A DNA stretch of 51,664 nt from PVC group bacterium (ex Bugula neritina AB1) (GTDB taxonomy: Bacteria; GCA-001730085): contig MDLB01000102.1 of the NCBI GenBank assembly GCA_001730085.1, positions 1 through 51,664 on the forward strand. The letters are read 5' to 3'. This document shows positions 39,839 to 49,625 of this stretch, piece by piece. Made by a program: the position numbers and the translations under genes. Below the pieces are notes generated by a model that was given only the letters and a program-made list of their open reading frames with translations, had not been told where the DNA came from and searched no databases. Positions within the stretch are counted from its first letter, which is position 1. Each line of letters begins with the position of its first letter.

Positions 39839-41599
39839 TCACCATATGGCCTTGGATAAATGTGCATCCAAAACTTCTTGAACAGCTTCTTCAGAAGACA
39901 AAGCCCCTCGATCACCAACACCTCTTTGCCAAATAGAAACGGTATCTCCCGAAACTTCTTTATCTCCAACGATCCAAGCATATGGAACACGGTTTTCCCG
40001 AGACTCCCTCAACTTAAATCCAATTTTTTCATTGCGCTTATCAAAGTGAACACGCAAGCCTTTTCTTTTTAAATCTCGAACAAGCTTTTGGGCATATTCA
40101 TGATGCCTATCCGCTATAGGCAAAATATTAACCTGAACGGGAGCTAACCATACAGGAAAAGCTCCTGCATAATGCTCAATCAGAATTCCCATAAACCGTT
40201 CTAAGCTCCCTAGTATAGCACGATGAAGCATTACGGGTCTACATTTTTTTCCATTAGAGTCGATATAGGAAACTTCAAATCTCTCTGGCAAGGCAAAATC
40301 GCACTGAATCGTGGCACATTGCCAAACTCTATTCAAGGCATCCCTCAGTTTAATATCAATTTTAGGTCCGTAAAAAGCTCCATCTCCAGAGTTGATTTCA
40401 TAAGCAACATCTAGCTCTTTCAATGCTTCTTCTAAAGATTTTGTCGCATGATCCCATGTTTCATCATCGCCAATAGATTTTTCTGGACGAGTACTCAGTT
40501 CAACTTCAAATTTTTCAAATCCAAATGTTTTAAAAACATCCTGAACAAAAAGAATCACATCTATGATCTCAGATTTTAATTGTGAAGGCAGACAAAAAAT
40601 ATGAGCATCATCCTGTGTAAAGGTTCGAGCTCTCAATAAGCCATGAAGAACCCCGGATTTTTCATACCGATAAACTGTCCCTAATTCAAAAAAGCGCAAA
40701 GGAAGATCTTTATAACTGCGGATTTCTGTCTTAAACAAGTAAAGGTGCGCTGGGCAATTCATAGGTTTTATACCATACTCTTGGCGATCTATTTCAAAAA
40801 AATACATCGGATATCCCATCTGATAATGACCGGATGTTTTCCATACCTTTGTATTCAAAATGCCTGGGCCAAGAACTTCCTGGTAGTCACGTTTAATATG
40901 CTCTTCACGCTCAAACTGCTCAATAGCTCTTCTCAGAATCATACCGTTCGGTTGATACAAAATAAGACCGGCACCTATAGACTCATCCGTTGTAAATAGC
41001 TTTAAGCTTTTACCAAGCTTACGATGGTCTCGTTTATCAGCCTCTTCAAGCATCTTCAAATGTTCTTCCAGCTCCGCCTGTGTCTCAAAAGCAAGGGCAT
41101 AAATCCGCTGCAACATTTCTCGTTTTTCATCACCTAGCCAATAAGCGCCAGCAATTCTTGTCAACTTAAACACCCCTAGCTCTTTTGAGCTTGCCACATG
41201 TGGTCCTCGACAAAGGTCAACAAAGTCACCTGTATAGTACAAGCTAACATTATCAACACCCTTTTCAGAAACAAGACGTTCTATAATCTCAACCTTATAC
41301 TTTTCCCCCTGAGCTTTGAACATATCAATAGCCTCTGAAGCAAGGACCTCTTTTCGTTCAAAGGCATCATTACGAGCAATAATACGTTTCATTCGTTTTT
41401 CTATTTTTTGTAAGTCTTTTTGAGTAAAGGAATCCTCCCTATCAAAGTCATAGTAAAAACCATTTTCAATAGGAGGACCTATCCCTACTTTCGTTTCCGG
41501 GTAGAGTTCTTTAACAGCAATAGCCATTACATGAGCAAGACTATGTCTCATCCGTTCTAACGGTGTCATTTTATCTTCCAAGGCTTCTTTGTTTGCCAC
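39839..41599 (-). CDS. thrS: Threonyl-tRNA synthetase lacking the TGS domain
   Basis: 586 residues against about 640 in canonical bacterial ThrS. It starts directly at the editing domain (HSLAH at 19-23, DLCRGPH), then the class II catalytic core (ILYQPNGMILRRAIEQF, MNCPAHLYLF with zinc Cys, RFFELGTVYRYEKSGVLHGL, MLHRAILGSLERF) and the anticodon domain (WLAPVQVNILPI onward). The N-terminal TGS domain of about 60 residues is absent. The GTG start at 41599 has GAGG nine bases upstream and an in-frame TAA two codons before it, so it is not a mis-start. Editing motifs are intact. It heads thrS-infC-rpmI(-rplT). Confidence 0.96.
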   Translation of the reverse strand: MANKEALEDKMTPLERMRHSLAHVMAIAVKELYPETKVGIGPPIENGFYYDFDREDSFTQKDLQKIEKRMKRIIARNDAFERKEVLASEAIDMFKAQGEKYKVEIIERLVSEKGVDNVSLYYTGDFVDLCRGPHVASSKELGVFKLTRIAGAYWLGDEKREMLQRIYALAFETQAELEEHLKMLEEADKRDHRKLGKSLKLFTTDESIGAGLILYQPNGMILRRAIEQFEREEHIKRDYQEVLGPGILNTKVWKTSGHYQMGYPMYFFEIDRQEYGIKPMNCPAHLYLFKTEIRSYKDLPLRFFELGTVYRYEKSGVLHGLLRARTFTQDDAHIFCLPSQLKSEIIDVILFVQDVFKTFGFEKFEVELSTRPEKSIGDDETWDHATKSLEEALKELDVAYEINSGDGAFYGPKIDIKLRDALNRVWQCATIQCDFALPERFEVSYIDSNGKKCRPVMLHRAILGSLERFMGILIEHYAGAFPVWLAPVQVNILPIADRHHEYAQKLVRDLKRKGLRVHFDKRNEKIGFKLRESRENRVPYAWIVGDKEVSGDTVSIWQRGVGDRGALSSEEAVQEVLDAHLSKAIW

Positions 41600-41782
41600 A
41601 ATTTATAACCTCTTTGAGTGATTTAAATAATTAAAATAGTTTGAACAATCCTTTTGGAGCACTATTCAATGAATCCCGAATGATTTGTCTAAAAAAATGG
41701 TAACATTCACCCGAGCCGAGCAATTTAAAATTCAACAAAAAACATCTTTTCCAAACAGTTATTGATATTTTTTCTAGATTTT

Positions 41783-41859
<77 letters not shown>

Positions 41860-42109
41860 AACAAATCAAAAAAAATCGGTATATTTGATGCTAAATATGA
41901 ACCTAATCATAGTAAATATAAATGAGTTCCCATTCCAGGGGGATTAGGTTTATCGCGAATTCATTTAAAATATAGAGCAATATTTCTTTAATCTATAATC
42001 TATTAATTGTAAGACGAAAGATAGTAAAGTCTCTCTATTATTAAACTTAAAGCCGAGTTTCCTCAAGCCGCACCGCAACAAAATAACACTTAGCAGTCAT
42101 GAAATATCG

Positions 42110-42170
42110 TTTTGACAATGCAACCCTGATTTTAACACAAAAGTTTCTTATCCACCACCTATCAAGCTTA
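42110..42170. other. Possible decayed IS left-end fragment in gene-free region 41860-42667
   Basis: The 808-bp gap between tRNA-Val and nrdA holds no convincing gene. ATTTTAACACAAAAG followed at the same distance by TCC-ACCACCT (about 42129-42160) resembles the stretch just inside the left end of the deleted IS at 21370-21400 (ATTTTAACACAGAAG then TCC-TCCACCT). The hairpin itself is destroyed. A 63-codon open frame here is not supported by any family resemblance. Low confidence. Confidence 0.25.
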
Positions 42171-42582
42171 AAGAGATAAAAACTCCTAATAATATTACCC
42201 CTGAACTCTCTAATGAGTTTTTCAAAAGAATAACGCATTAGAATTCTTGCCGTTCATTCAAAAAGTCCTATTCCATTTTCATAGACTTTTTCTTTTAGAA
42301 AAAGATTAAAAAGGATCTGACATCAAAAAAATTTTTGAAATTTTTCCTAAGATTGCAAAACTCTTTAAAACCATTGCAAATGATCAACTCAACACTGTAA
42401 AGGAGAACTTTAATCTTGCGAAAAATAACCGTTTTTCGTAAAATCACAGGAAGCCTCTAAAGCTTTGAGAAGTTTTATTTTTCATAACATCTTTTGTTTA
42501 AAACTTTTTTTATAAAAAATATTACGTTTTCTAAATTTAAAAACGCATTTTTTTTATGCTTACTTTCAAGTAAACATAAAAA

Positions 42583-42630
42583 TATACTCTATATATAAAC
42601 AAACAAAAAATAATTGTGCTTATATAAAGA
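42583..42630 (+). promoter_or_regulatory. Candidate nrdAB control region with two NrdR-like boxes
   Basis: ACTCTATATATAAAC (42586-42600) and GTGCTTATATAAAGA (42616-42630) resemble halves of the NrdR-box consensus (ACACTATATATAGTGT) and lie 30 bp apart, close to the three-helical-turn spacing usual for NrdR box pairs. TATACT (42583-42588) could be the -10 element. A short inverted repeat TTACTT-TC-AAGTAA is just upstream (42560-42573). High local AT content makes chance matches easy. Confidence 0.35.
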
Positions 42631-42667
42631 AATAGTAAAAACAAATAAATTTGATAAGGTTACGCAC

Positions 42668-45406
42668 ATGAAAAACATGCAAAAAATCATCAAAAGAGAT
42701 GGCCGCAAGGTCAATTTTGACCCAGCTAGAATCGCCAACGCTATCCATAAAGCCTTTTTATCTGAAAATCTTTCTAACGAACCTCTTGTTAAAGCTTTAA
42801 CAAAGCTCGTGATAGAAACCCTTATAGAAAAATGGGGACATCAAGGAATCACTGATGTTGAAAACACACAAGATGTCGTAGAAGAGATCTTAATATTAAA
42901 GGGATATCATAAGGTTGCAAAAAACTATATCCTTTATAGAGAAAAACATAAACGTAAACGTCAAGACAAAGTTCTTTCTAAAATAAAAAATAAAAAACTT
43001 CGCATCTCTTTACTTTCAAACGAATATGTCATTTATGATGTTGCCTTCACACAAGAAAAACTAGAGATGCTCTCAAAAAATCTAAAAAATGTATCAATCC
43101 CCGACATACTAATGACCATTCATCAAAATATTTACGACAAAATAGCGATGAAAGACTTTCAAGCCATCATGATTAATGCAGCTAGAGAACGAATTGAAAA
43201 GCATTACGATTATTCATATCTTTCGTCTCGTATTTTGCTAGATAAGCTTTACACTCAGGTCATCAGAACAGGCTTCACCTCCTCTTTGCTTAAACAAGAA
43301 TATCAAAATAGCTTTGAATCTTACGTAAAGAAGGGTATCGACTTAGACCTTCTCTCTCCTGAGCTTCAAAAGTTCGACCTAAAAGCTCTTTCAGAAGCCC
43401 TTGCCCCTGAAAGAGACTCTCTTTTTATGTACCTAGGGTTACAGATATTGGAAGACCGTTATCTGCTAAGAGACCGTAGTTCTCACCACTTAGTGTACGA
43501 ATTGCCTCAATGGATGTGGATGCGTGTCGCTATGGGTCTTGCTCAATCTGAGCCAGACAAAAATTCTCGTGCCATTGAATTTTATAACGTCCTTTCTAAA
43601 ATGGACCTCATTTCTTCAACCCCTACATTATTCAACAGTGGTACAACTCATAGTCAAATGAGCAGTTGCTACATCAACACTGTAGACGATTCCTTACAGG
43701 GTATTTTTAAAGTCTTTAGTGACAATGCAAGCCTTAGCAAATGGGCAGGAGGGATTGGAACAGATTGGACCCCTGTGAGATCGACAGGAGCTAAGATTCA
43801 AGGAACCAATGGTCTTTCTCAAGGAACTATCCCTTTTTTAAAAATTTTTAATGATATTGCTTTAGCCGTAAATCAAGGAGGCAAAAGAAAAGGTGCGATG
43901 GCTGCATACATGGAAGTATGGCACCGCGACATTGAGCACTTTTACGAGCTTCGGAAAAATACAGGTGATGAGCGTCGTCGAGCTCATGACATAAATACCG
44001 CTTGCTGGGTACCTGACTTATTCATGAAAAGAGTTCAAAAAGACGAAGATTGGACACTCTTTTCCCCATCAGAAACACCTGACTTGCATGGCCTTTATGG
44101 ACAAGCTTTCGAAAAAAGATATAAAGAGTACGAAGAGCAAAACTTGTCTTCGGCTAAGACCTTAAAGGCTCGCTCTCTTTGGCGCAAGCACTTAACTATG
44201 TTATACGAAACAGGCCACCCTTGGGTAACATTTAAGGATCCTATAAATGTTAGAAGTCCTCAAGACCATTGCGGGCGGGTTCACTCTTCGAATCTATGTA
44301 CCGAAATTACCTTAAATACCTCTACGGAAGAGACCGCGGTCTGCAACCTAGCAAGTCTAAACTTAGCAAACATGATCAAAGACAAAAAGCTTGATAAAGA
44401 AAAAATAGCAAAAACTGTGAAAACAGGGATCAGAATGTTGGACAATGTTATTGATCTAAATTTTTATCCAACCAAAGAGGCTAAAAACTCCAATGTCAAA
44501 CATCGTCCCATTGGCTTAGGTCTAATGGGCTATCAGAATGCTCTTTACGACTGCGATATCCACTTTTCATCACAAGAGAATTTGGACTTTGCGGATGAGT
44601 CTATGGAGTTTATTTCTTATCAGGCCATTTTGGCAAGCTCCGAACTTGCCAAAGAACGAACGCCTTACTCTTCTTACAAAGGAAGTAAATGGGACAGAGG
44701 AATTTTCCCCTACGACACCATTGCTCTTCTCGAAGAAGAAAGACAAGAACCCATCTCCATAAGCAAAAAACAATCCCTAAACTGGGAAAAACTTAAGGAG
44801 CATGTTAAAACTTACGGTATGCGAAATTCAAACACCATGGCGATTGCACCCACTGCGACAATCGCTAATATTGCGGGGATAATGCCTTGTACAGAGCCAA
44901 CATACAAGAATATCTATATGAAAGAAAACCTTTCAGGAAACTTTATTGTCATCAATAAACACCTTATCGATGACCTCATGAAAGTTAATTTATGGAATGA
45001 AGATATCCTAAACCAAATCAAGGTATACGACGGATCTATTCAAAATATCTCTGATATACCTGAGCATATTCGTGAAAAATACAAAGAAGTTTTTGAAATA
45101 GAGCCTCTATGGATTTTAAGTGCAGCTGCTCTAAGAGGTAAATGGATAGACCAGTCGGCTTCAACTAATATTTTTGTAAATACGACCAGTGGAAAACAGT
45201 TGAGTGATATATACACTTTAGCTTGGCAACTGGGACTTAAAACAACTTACTACTTGCGCAACAAAGGTGCATCTCAAATCAAAAAAACAATCAACCATAA
45301 AGTTGCTCAAAAATCCAACGATCAAAGTGTGCTTGAAAAAAATAATAAGTACGGTGAGGTATCTGCATGTCTCATCGCAGATCCAGATTGTGAGGCATGT
45401 CAATAA
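42668..45406 (+). CDS. nrdA: Ribonucleoside-diphosphate reductase, class I, alpha subunit
   Basis: 912 residues from the ATG at 42668 (AAGG eight bases upstream); an upstream in-frame ATG at 42614 lacks SD. An N-terminal ATP cone (about 4-95, starting QKIIKRDGRKVNFD) implies dATP feedback inhibition. The catalytic barrel has the redox Cys pair C334 (QMSSCYI) and C559 (AVCNLAS), the thiyl-radical Cys C544 in SNLCTEI with the conserved Asn and Glu, and the C-terminal shuttle pair C908/C911 (CEAC). It reduces NDPs to dNDPs with NrdB. The two genes are 33 bp apart and form an operon. Confidence 0.97.
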   Translation: MKNMQKIIKRDGRKVNFDPARIANAIHKAFLSENLSNEPLVKALTKLVIETLIEKWGHQGITDVENTQDVVEEILILKGYHKVAKNYILYREKHKRKRQDKVLSKIKNKKLRISLLSNEYVIYDVAFTQEKLEMLSKNLKNVSIPDILMTIHQNIYDKIAMKDFQAIMINAARERIEKHYDYSYLSSRILLDKLYTQVIRTGFTSSLLKQEYQNSFESYVKKGIDLDLLSPELQKFDLKALSEALAPERDSLFMYLGLQILEDRYLLRDRSSHHLVYELPQWMWMRVAMGLAQSEPDKNSRAIEFYNVLSKMDLISSTPTLFNSGTTHSQMSSCYINTVDDSLQGIFKVFSDNASLSKWAGGIGTDWTPVRSTGAKIQGTNGLSQGTIPFLKIFNDIALAVNQGGKRKGAMAAYMEVWHRDIEHFYELRKNTGDERRRAHDINTACWVPDLFMKRVQKDEDWTLFSPSETPDLHGLYGQAFEKRYKEYEEQNLSSAKTLKARSLWRKHLTMLYETGHPWVTFKDPINVRSPQDHCGRVHSSNLCTEITLNTSTEETAVCNLASLNLANMIKDKKLDKEKIAKTVKTGIRMLDNVIDLNFYPTKEAKNSNVKHRPIGLGLMGYQNALYDCDIHFSSQENLDFADESMEFISYQAILASSELAKERTPYSSYKGSKWDRGIFPYDTIALLEEERQEPISISKKQSLNWEKLKEHVKTYGMRNSNTMAIAPTATIANIAGIMPCTEPTYKNIYMKENLSGNFIVINKHLIDDLMKVNLWNEDILNQIKVYDGSIQNISDIPEHIREKYKEVFEIEPLWILSAAALRGKWIDQSASTNIFVNTTSGKQLSDIYTLAWQLGLKTTYYLRNKGASQIKKTINHKVAQKSNDQSVLEKNNKYGEVSACLIADPDCEACQ

Positions 45407-45439
45407 GACATCGAGGGTGAATATAAGAAAGGAAATTCC

Positions 45440-46504
45440 ATGTCAACAAAGTTAGAACAATACATTCAAAGTAAAGATAATCCTAATACGCGTAATGCGG
45501 AAATCATCAATCAGAGAAAAATTATCAATGGTAAAGATGATGGACTCATGCAAATTTCGCCTTTAAAACACCCTTGGGCTGATGAACTTTTTCGGACCAT
45601 GTTGAAAAACACTTGGATGCCTCAAGAGGTTCCTCTTGCAAAAGATGTCGAAATGTGGAATGACCCAAATGCGCTAAATGAAAGAGAGCGAAATGTTTAC
45701 AAAAGAAGTTTGGCTTTTGTTTCGAACCTGGACGGTCTTCAAACCAATAACCTTGTGAATAATATTGTTCGCCACATAACTTCTCCAGAAGTTTCTTTGG
45801 CTATTGTTCGTCAATCTTTTGAAGAAGCCCTACACGTTCACAGTTATGCAACGATGGTAGAAGCTTTAGGTTTGGACCCCGACGAGATTTATGGAATGTA
45901 CCGCAGAGATATGCAGCTTTATAGCAAAAATAAAACTGTGTTACAAGCCATTAGTAAGATTGATGATCCCCTCTTCAAGACAGGAACTTTTGAAAATGAT
46001 CAGTTATTTTTAGAAGCTTGTATCAGTAATATCATTTTAGAAGGTATCTATTTTTACAGTGCTTTCTTGATATTTTATGTTTTACGTAGAAACAACAAAA
46101 TGCCTGGAAGTGCAGAAATGATCCAGTTCATCAACAAAGATGAAGATATGCATTTGAGGATTTTCACCCATATAACAAATACAATCAAAGAAGAGCAACC
46201 TGAGCTTTGGACAAGTGATTTTCAGGCTCGGATTCGACAAAACTTTATCAATGCCGTAGAAATGGAGTATAACTGGGGTGCAACATGCATAGAGACTGGA
46301 ATCTCTGGCCTTACTCCTTCCAACCTAAAAGAATACCTTCAGTTTGTCGGAAACATGAGATTAGAAAGCATTGGACTTGCACCTGAGTGGAACAGCAACA
46401 ACCCCTTCCCTTGGATCGATGAGATCACACAGAGCAATATGATTGAAGTTAACTTTTTTGAAGGAACTGTAAAAGAGTACTCTATCGGAACTTTAGAATG
46501 GTAA
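45440..46504 (+). CDS. nrdB: Ribonucleoside-diphosphate reductase, class I, beta subunit
   Basis: 354 residues. Ferritin-like fold with all expected metal ligands by motif: D98 (NLDGLQ), E129 and H132 (FEEALHVH), E201 (LEGIYFYSAF), E235 and H238 (DEDMH). The radical Tyr is present as Y136 in HVHSY, so it is a tyrosyl-radical (subclass Ia/Ib-like) protein, not the Phe-bearing chlamydial type. The C-terminal tail, which docks into NrdA, ends IGTLEW. A strong SD (AAAGGAAA) precedes the ATG. Confidence 0.97.
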   Translation: MSTKLEQYIQSKDNPNTRNAEIINQRKIINGKDDGLMQISPLKHPWADELFRTMLKNTWMPQEVPLAKDVEMWNDPNALNERERNVYKRSLAFVSNLDGLQTNNLVNNIVRHITSPEVSLAIVRQSFEEALHVHSYATMVEALGLDPDEIYGMYRRDMQLYSKNKTVLQAISKIDDPLFKTGTFENDQLFLEACISNIILEGIYFYSAFLIFYVLRRNNKMPGSAEMIQFINKDEDMHLRIFTHITNTIKEEQPELWTSDFQARIRQNFINAVEMEYNWGATCIETGISGLTPSNLKEYLQFVGNMRLESIGLAPEWNSNNPFPWIDEITQSNMIEVNFFEGTVKEYSIGTLEW

Positions 46505-46550
46505 AGTCAAACTATCCACTTTTTACGATCTTCATTTAGAAAATTTTTGA

Positions 46551-46591
46551 TGAGGTATTTGAAACAATCTTAATATGTTACAAATACCTCA
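46551..46591. terminator. 16-bp hairpin between convergent nrdB and serC
   Basis: Arms TGAGGTATTTGAAACA (46551-46566) and TGTTACAAATACCTCA (46576-46591) pair at 15 of 16 positions around a nine-base loop. It lies between the stops of nrdB (plus) and serC (minus), so a bidirectional terminator is the simplest reading, although neither side has a clean T-run immediately after the stem. Confidence 0.5.
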
Positions 46592-46650
46592 CAAAATAAG
46601 GTATTTAGAAAAAAACCTAGAGGGCTAAATAGAAAGAAAAGCTTCCTAAA

Positions 46651-47724
46651 TCATTTTTCAAAATTAAGCATCATCTCAACAAGAGCTTGAACACCTTCAA
46701 TAGGCATCGCATTATAGATACTAGCTCGCATACCTCCAACAGACCTATGCCCTTTTAAATTCACAAGCCCTTTTTTCTCAGCTTCATCAATGAAAGCTTT
46801 TTCTCGCTTGGCATCCCCAATCACAAAAGGAACATTCATCAAAGAACGGTCTTTTTTGTTCACGGCTGAAGAGAAAGTTTTAGATTTATCAATAGTTTCA
46901 TACAAAAGAGCCGCTTTCTTGCGATTATACTCACCCATAGCGGAAGGGCCTCCATGCTCTTTTATCCATTCAAAAACAAGACCTGCCATATAAATATTAT
47001 AACAAGGGGGAGTATTCATCATTGATCCCGCTTCAACATGTTTTTGATAGTTGAGTAAAGAGGGAGCCTTTTCATCGGCATATCCCAAAAGAGACTTTCG
47101 GATGATAACAACCGTAACTCCAGAAGGTCCTATGTTTTTTTGTGCCCCAGCATAAATCAAATCGGCCTTAGAAACATCCATGCTCTCAGACAAAATATTA
47201 GAGGACATATCAACAACCAGGGGGATATCTCCTGTATCCGGCCAAGCATGGTACGTTGTCCCATAAATAGTATTGTTGCTTGTTATGTGAACGTAATCAA
47301 TATCTTTAGGAATATTTTCCCAATCTGTTTCAGGAATATAACTAAAATTTTTATCTGAAGAATCTCCCACACAAAGGATTTCTCCATATTTTTTAGCCTC
47401 CGCAATAGCCTTCTTAGCCCAAACGCCCGTATTAGTATACGCTGCCCTTTTAAATTTTTTCATAAGATTTAAGGGAACCATTGCAAATTGCAAAGACGCT
47501 CCTCCCTGCAAAAATAAAACTTCATGTGTTTCAGGAAGATTCAAGAGCTCTCTTAGCAAAGACCTTGCGTTTTCAAAAATCGCAACATAGTCATCAGATC
47601 GATGAGACATCTCCATTACAGAAAGTCCTTTTAACCTATAATCTAACATTTCTTCAGCAGCTTTTTTCAAAACAGATTCGGGTAGTGTTGATGGACCAGC
47701 GGAAAAATTAAAAACACGTGCCAC
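46651..47724 (-). CDS. serC: Phosphoserine aminotransferase
   Basis: 357 residues, standard length. A PLP fold-type I enzyme: VFNFSAGPSTLPESVL, EMSHRS, FLQGGASLQF, VDMSSNILS and the PLP lysine K196 in YAGAQKNIGPSG; the C-terminus has SVGGMRASIYNAMP. It makes 3-phosphoserine from 3-phosphohydroxypyruvate for serine (and possibly pyridoxal phosphate) synthesis. The start is a GTG at 47724 with AGGAGAA seven bases upstream. No serA or serB is adjacent. Confidence 0.97.
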   Translation of the reverse strand: MARVFNFSAGPSTLPESVLKKAAEEMLDYRLKGLSVMEMSHRSDDYVAIFENARSLLRELLNLPETHEVLFLQGGASLQFAMVPLNLMKKFKRAAYTNTGVWAKKAIAEAKKYGEILCVGDSSDKNFSYIPETDWENIPKDIDYVHITSNNTIYGTTYHAWPDTGDIPLVVDMSSNILSESMDVSKADLIYAGAQKNIGPSGVTVVIIRKSLLGYADEKAPSLLNYQKHVEAGSMMNTPPCYNIYMAGLVFEWIKEHGGPSAMGEYNRKKAALLYETIDKSKTFSSAVNKKDRSLMNVPFVIGDAKREKAFIDEAEKKGLVNLKGHRSVGGMRASIYNAMPIEGVQALVEMMLNFEK

Positions 47725-48035
47725 AATAAAGTTCTCCTCTCAAAAGAATTTTTCAATCTAAACGACTGATGTAAAATATTCTAATCACTTTTCTAAATTT
47801 TTTTAAAAAAGTCTATAGGATATTTCGTAAAAATCTCAATATATTATGATAATGGATATTTATTTTCAAATTAAACTTTGAAAACTTTACAAAACTTCTC
47901 TATTTCCCTACATTTTTAGAAAAAAATGAAAAATGGGGTTTTCATTATAATAGGAATATTGTACCATAATGATGTCTCATATAAGCTTCTGGACAATCTT
48001 ATATTGCTTATTGGGAATAAGCTTTTAAAATAGTT

Positions 48036-48175
48036 TGAGACCGTTGAGAAATACCACGCAAACTTTCTTGATTGTCTTTATATAAAGTTTCTTCCAATAA
48101 AGCTCTACGGGGCGTTTTTAACCTCTCTCTTTTTATGGTTTTAAAAGAACGCATATCTTCATAAACATAAACCTT
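48036..48175. repeat. Interspersed imperfect inverted repeat, copy IR5 (in gap 47725-48245)
   Basis: The left arm GAGAAATACCACGCAAACTT followed by TCTTGATTGT matches IR1 6756-6783 (AAATACCACATAAGCTTTCTTGCTGTT). The right arm carries the exact 12-mer TTTTAAAAGAAC (48139-48150) that IR1 has at 6842-6853. The order and opposed orientation are as in IR1. The remainder of the 521-bp divergent gap between serC and the dehydratase gene shows no gene. Confidence 0.55.
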
Positions 48176-48245
48176 TTTTTAACGTAAAAAGAGCAGTTTG
48201 AAAATCTAAAAGGACTAATACAAAAAACATGCAAAGGGCTTTATT

Positions 48246-48536
48246 ATGACAAAACTTAGCACGGATAACATCAACCTTATGTTGAAAAAAACTGCAGAGT
48301 GGACTTATTTGAATAATTCATTAGAAAAGCACTTTACCTTTAAAAACTATAAGCAAGTTCTTTCTTTCGTGAATAAAGTCGCCCAAATCGCACATGAACA
48401 AGATCATCACCCCGACATTTCTTTTGGTTTTAACACTTGTTGTGTTACCTATACGACCCATAGTCACAAGGGTGTCACAGACTTAGATTTCAAAGCTGTT
48501 GCATCAATCGACAAACTTAATGAATTTTCTTCTTAA
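48246..48536 (+). CDS. phhB: Pterin-4a-carbinolamine dehydratase
   Basis: 96 residues, the family length. HEQDHHPDISF (50-60) carries the catalytic His pair, followed by VTYTTHSHKGVTDLDFKAVASID, the expected C-terminal pattern. The enzyme dehydrates 4a-hydroxytetrahydropterin, usually to recycle the cofactor of aromatic amino acid hydroxylases. No hydroxylase gene is in the window, as is common for stand-alone bacterial copies, whose role may be in pterin metabolism generally. AGGG lies seven bases before the ATG. The Lpt-type gene begins 12 bp after the stop. Confidence 0.92.
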   Translation: MTKLSTDNINLMLKKTAEWTYLNNSLEKHFTFKNYKQVLSFVNKVAQIAHEQDHHPDISFGFNTCCVTYTTHSHKGVTDLDFKAVASIDKLNEFSS

Positions 48537-48548
48537 GGAAAAGAAAAA

Positions 48549-49625
48549 ATGCTCCTCATCGATCGATATATTATAAAAAAAGGGCTACCTCCTTTTTTTT
48601 ATTGTTTATTTTCATTCATTTTCATTATTGTTTTTATTGATTTATTTGAAAATCTAGATGAAATTTTACAAAAAAAAGTTCCAATCATTATCATTTTCCG
48701 TTACTACAGTTGCCTCCTTCCCTCATTTATTGAGAAGTCAAGCCCTCTTTCCACTTTGCTTGGTGCTATTTTTGCGTTCAATAACCTTTCTCGATTCAAT
48801 GAGCTGACCGCTTTAAAAGCTATTGGAACAAACCTTTTACGGGTAACTATCCCCTTTCTATGTTTTGGTCTCTTAATCGCCTTTGGAAATATTTTTTTAA
48901 ACGACTACATAATCCCTAAAAGTTCATCTCAACTGACATTTATTAAAGAAAAATATTTCCAAAAAACATCATCCTCTGAAGAACTTTCTTCAAAAAAAAA
49001 ATGTGCTATCAAAGTTAATCAAAATGCTTTCTTGATCCAAGAGTATGACCACTTGTCTAAAGAGATGTCCAATGTGACCATTTTACAGTACGGAAAAAAC
49101 AAACAGATGTCTAGAAGAGTTAATGCAAAAAAAGCGACTTGGAACGGAACTCAGTGGCTTTTTCACGATGGGGTTATTTATAATTACAAAACAAAATCTC
49201 TGACAGACCGAAATGTTATTCATTTTTCTAAAAGCTTTTTAGATATTTTTGAAAAACCAGAAATTTTTGAAAGAAGTGTTGACGCAGAGGTTATGAGTCT
49301 AAGAAAGCTTTACAAGCATATACAAACACTTAAGTCATACGGGCAAAAAACCAGCAAAAAAGAAGTTTTATTTCATTCTCGGATAGCCTTCCCTTTCGCC
49401 AGTTTTATCGTTTTATTTGTTTGTATCCCTATCATTTTAAAAAAGAAAACATCGATCATGCAAGGTATTATGCTAAGCTTAGCTATAACATGTTTTTACC
49501 AAATGTCCTTCTTTGTAGGTCTTTCTTTTGGTAATAGTGGACTCGTATCTCCTATCATTTCAGCATGGATAATCAATATCCTTTTTCTTGTGACAGGATC
49601 GATCAACTATTTAACATTAAGGTAA
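48549..49625 (+). CDS. LptF/LptG-family permease of the lipopolysaccharide export ABC transporter
   Basis: 358 residues with the YjgP/YjgQ layout. Three N-terminal spans (about 12-33, 52-80 and 97-118) precede a periplasmic beta-jellyroll-like domain (about 125-270, with SKEMSNVTILQYG and ATWNGTQWLFHDGVIYN). Three C-terminal spans follow (about 277-297, 304-325 and 331-355). LptF and LptG with LptB2 extract LPS from the inner membrane, so the organism is likely to have an LPS-bearing outer membrane. Only one of the usual pair is here, and F versus G cannot be told by eye. AAGGA overlaps the preceding stop, so it is coupled to the dehydratase gene. Confidence 0.88.
   Translation: MLLIDRYIIKKGLPPFFYCLFSFIFIIVFIDLFENLDEILQKKVPIIIIFRYYSCLLPSFIEKSSPLSTLLGAIFAFNNLSRFNELTALKAIGTNLLRVTIPFLCFGLLIAFGNIFLNDYIIPKSSSQLTFIKEKYFQKTSSSEELSSKKKCAIKVNQNAFLIQEYDHLSKEMSNVTILQYGKNKQMSRRVNAKKATWNGTQWLFHDGVIYNYKTKSLTDRNVIHFSKSFLDIFEKPEIFERSVDAEVMSLRKLYKHIQTLKSYGQKTSKKEVLFHSRIAFPFASFIVLFVCIPIILKKKTSIMQGIMLSLAITCFYQMSFFVGLSFGNSGLVSPIISAWIINILFLVTGSINYLTLR

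Noticed and set aside
41600-41782. Possible T-box or other leader riboswitch upstream of thrS
   Set aside because: A GGGTG-like stretch exists on the minus strand, but the T-box consensus, specifier loop and terminator pairing are not seen.
42047-42238. 63-codon minus-strand frame in the gap before nrdA
   Set aside because: No SD, no recognisable motif, and it overlaps a possible decayed IS end.
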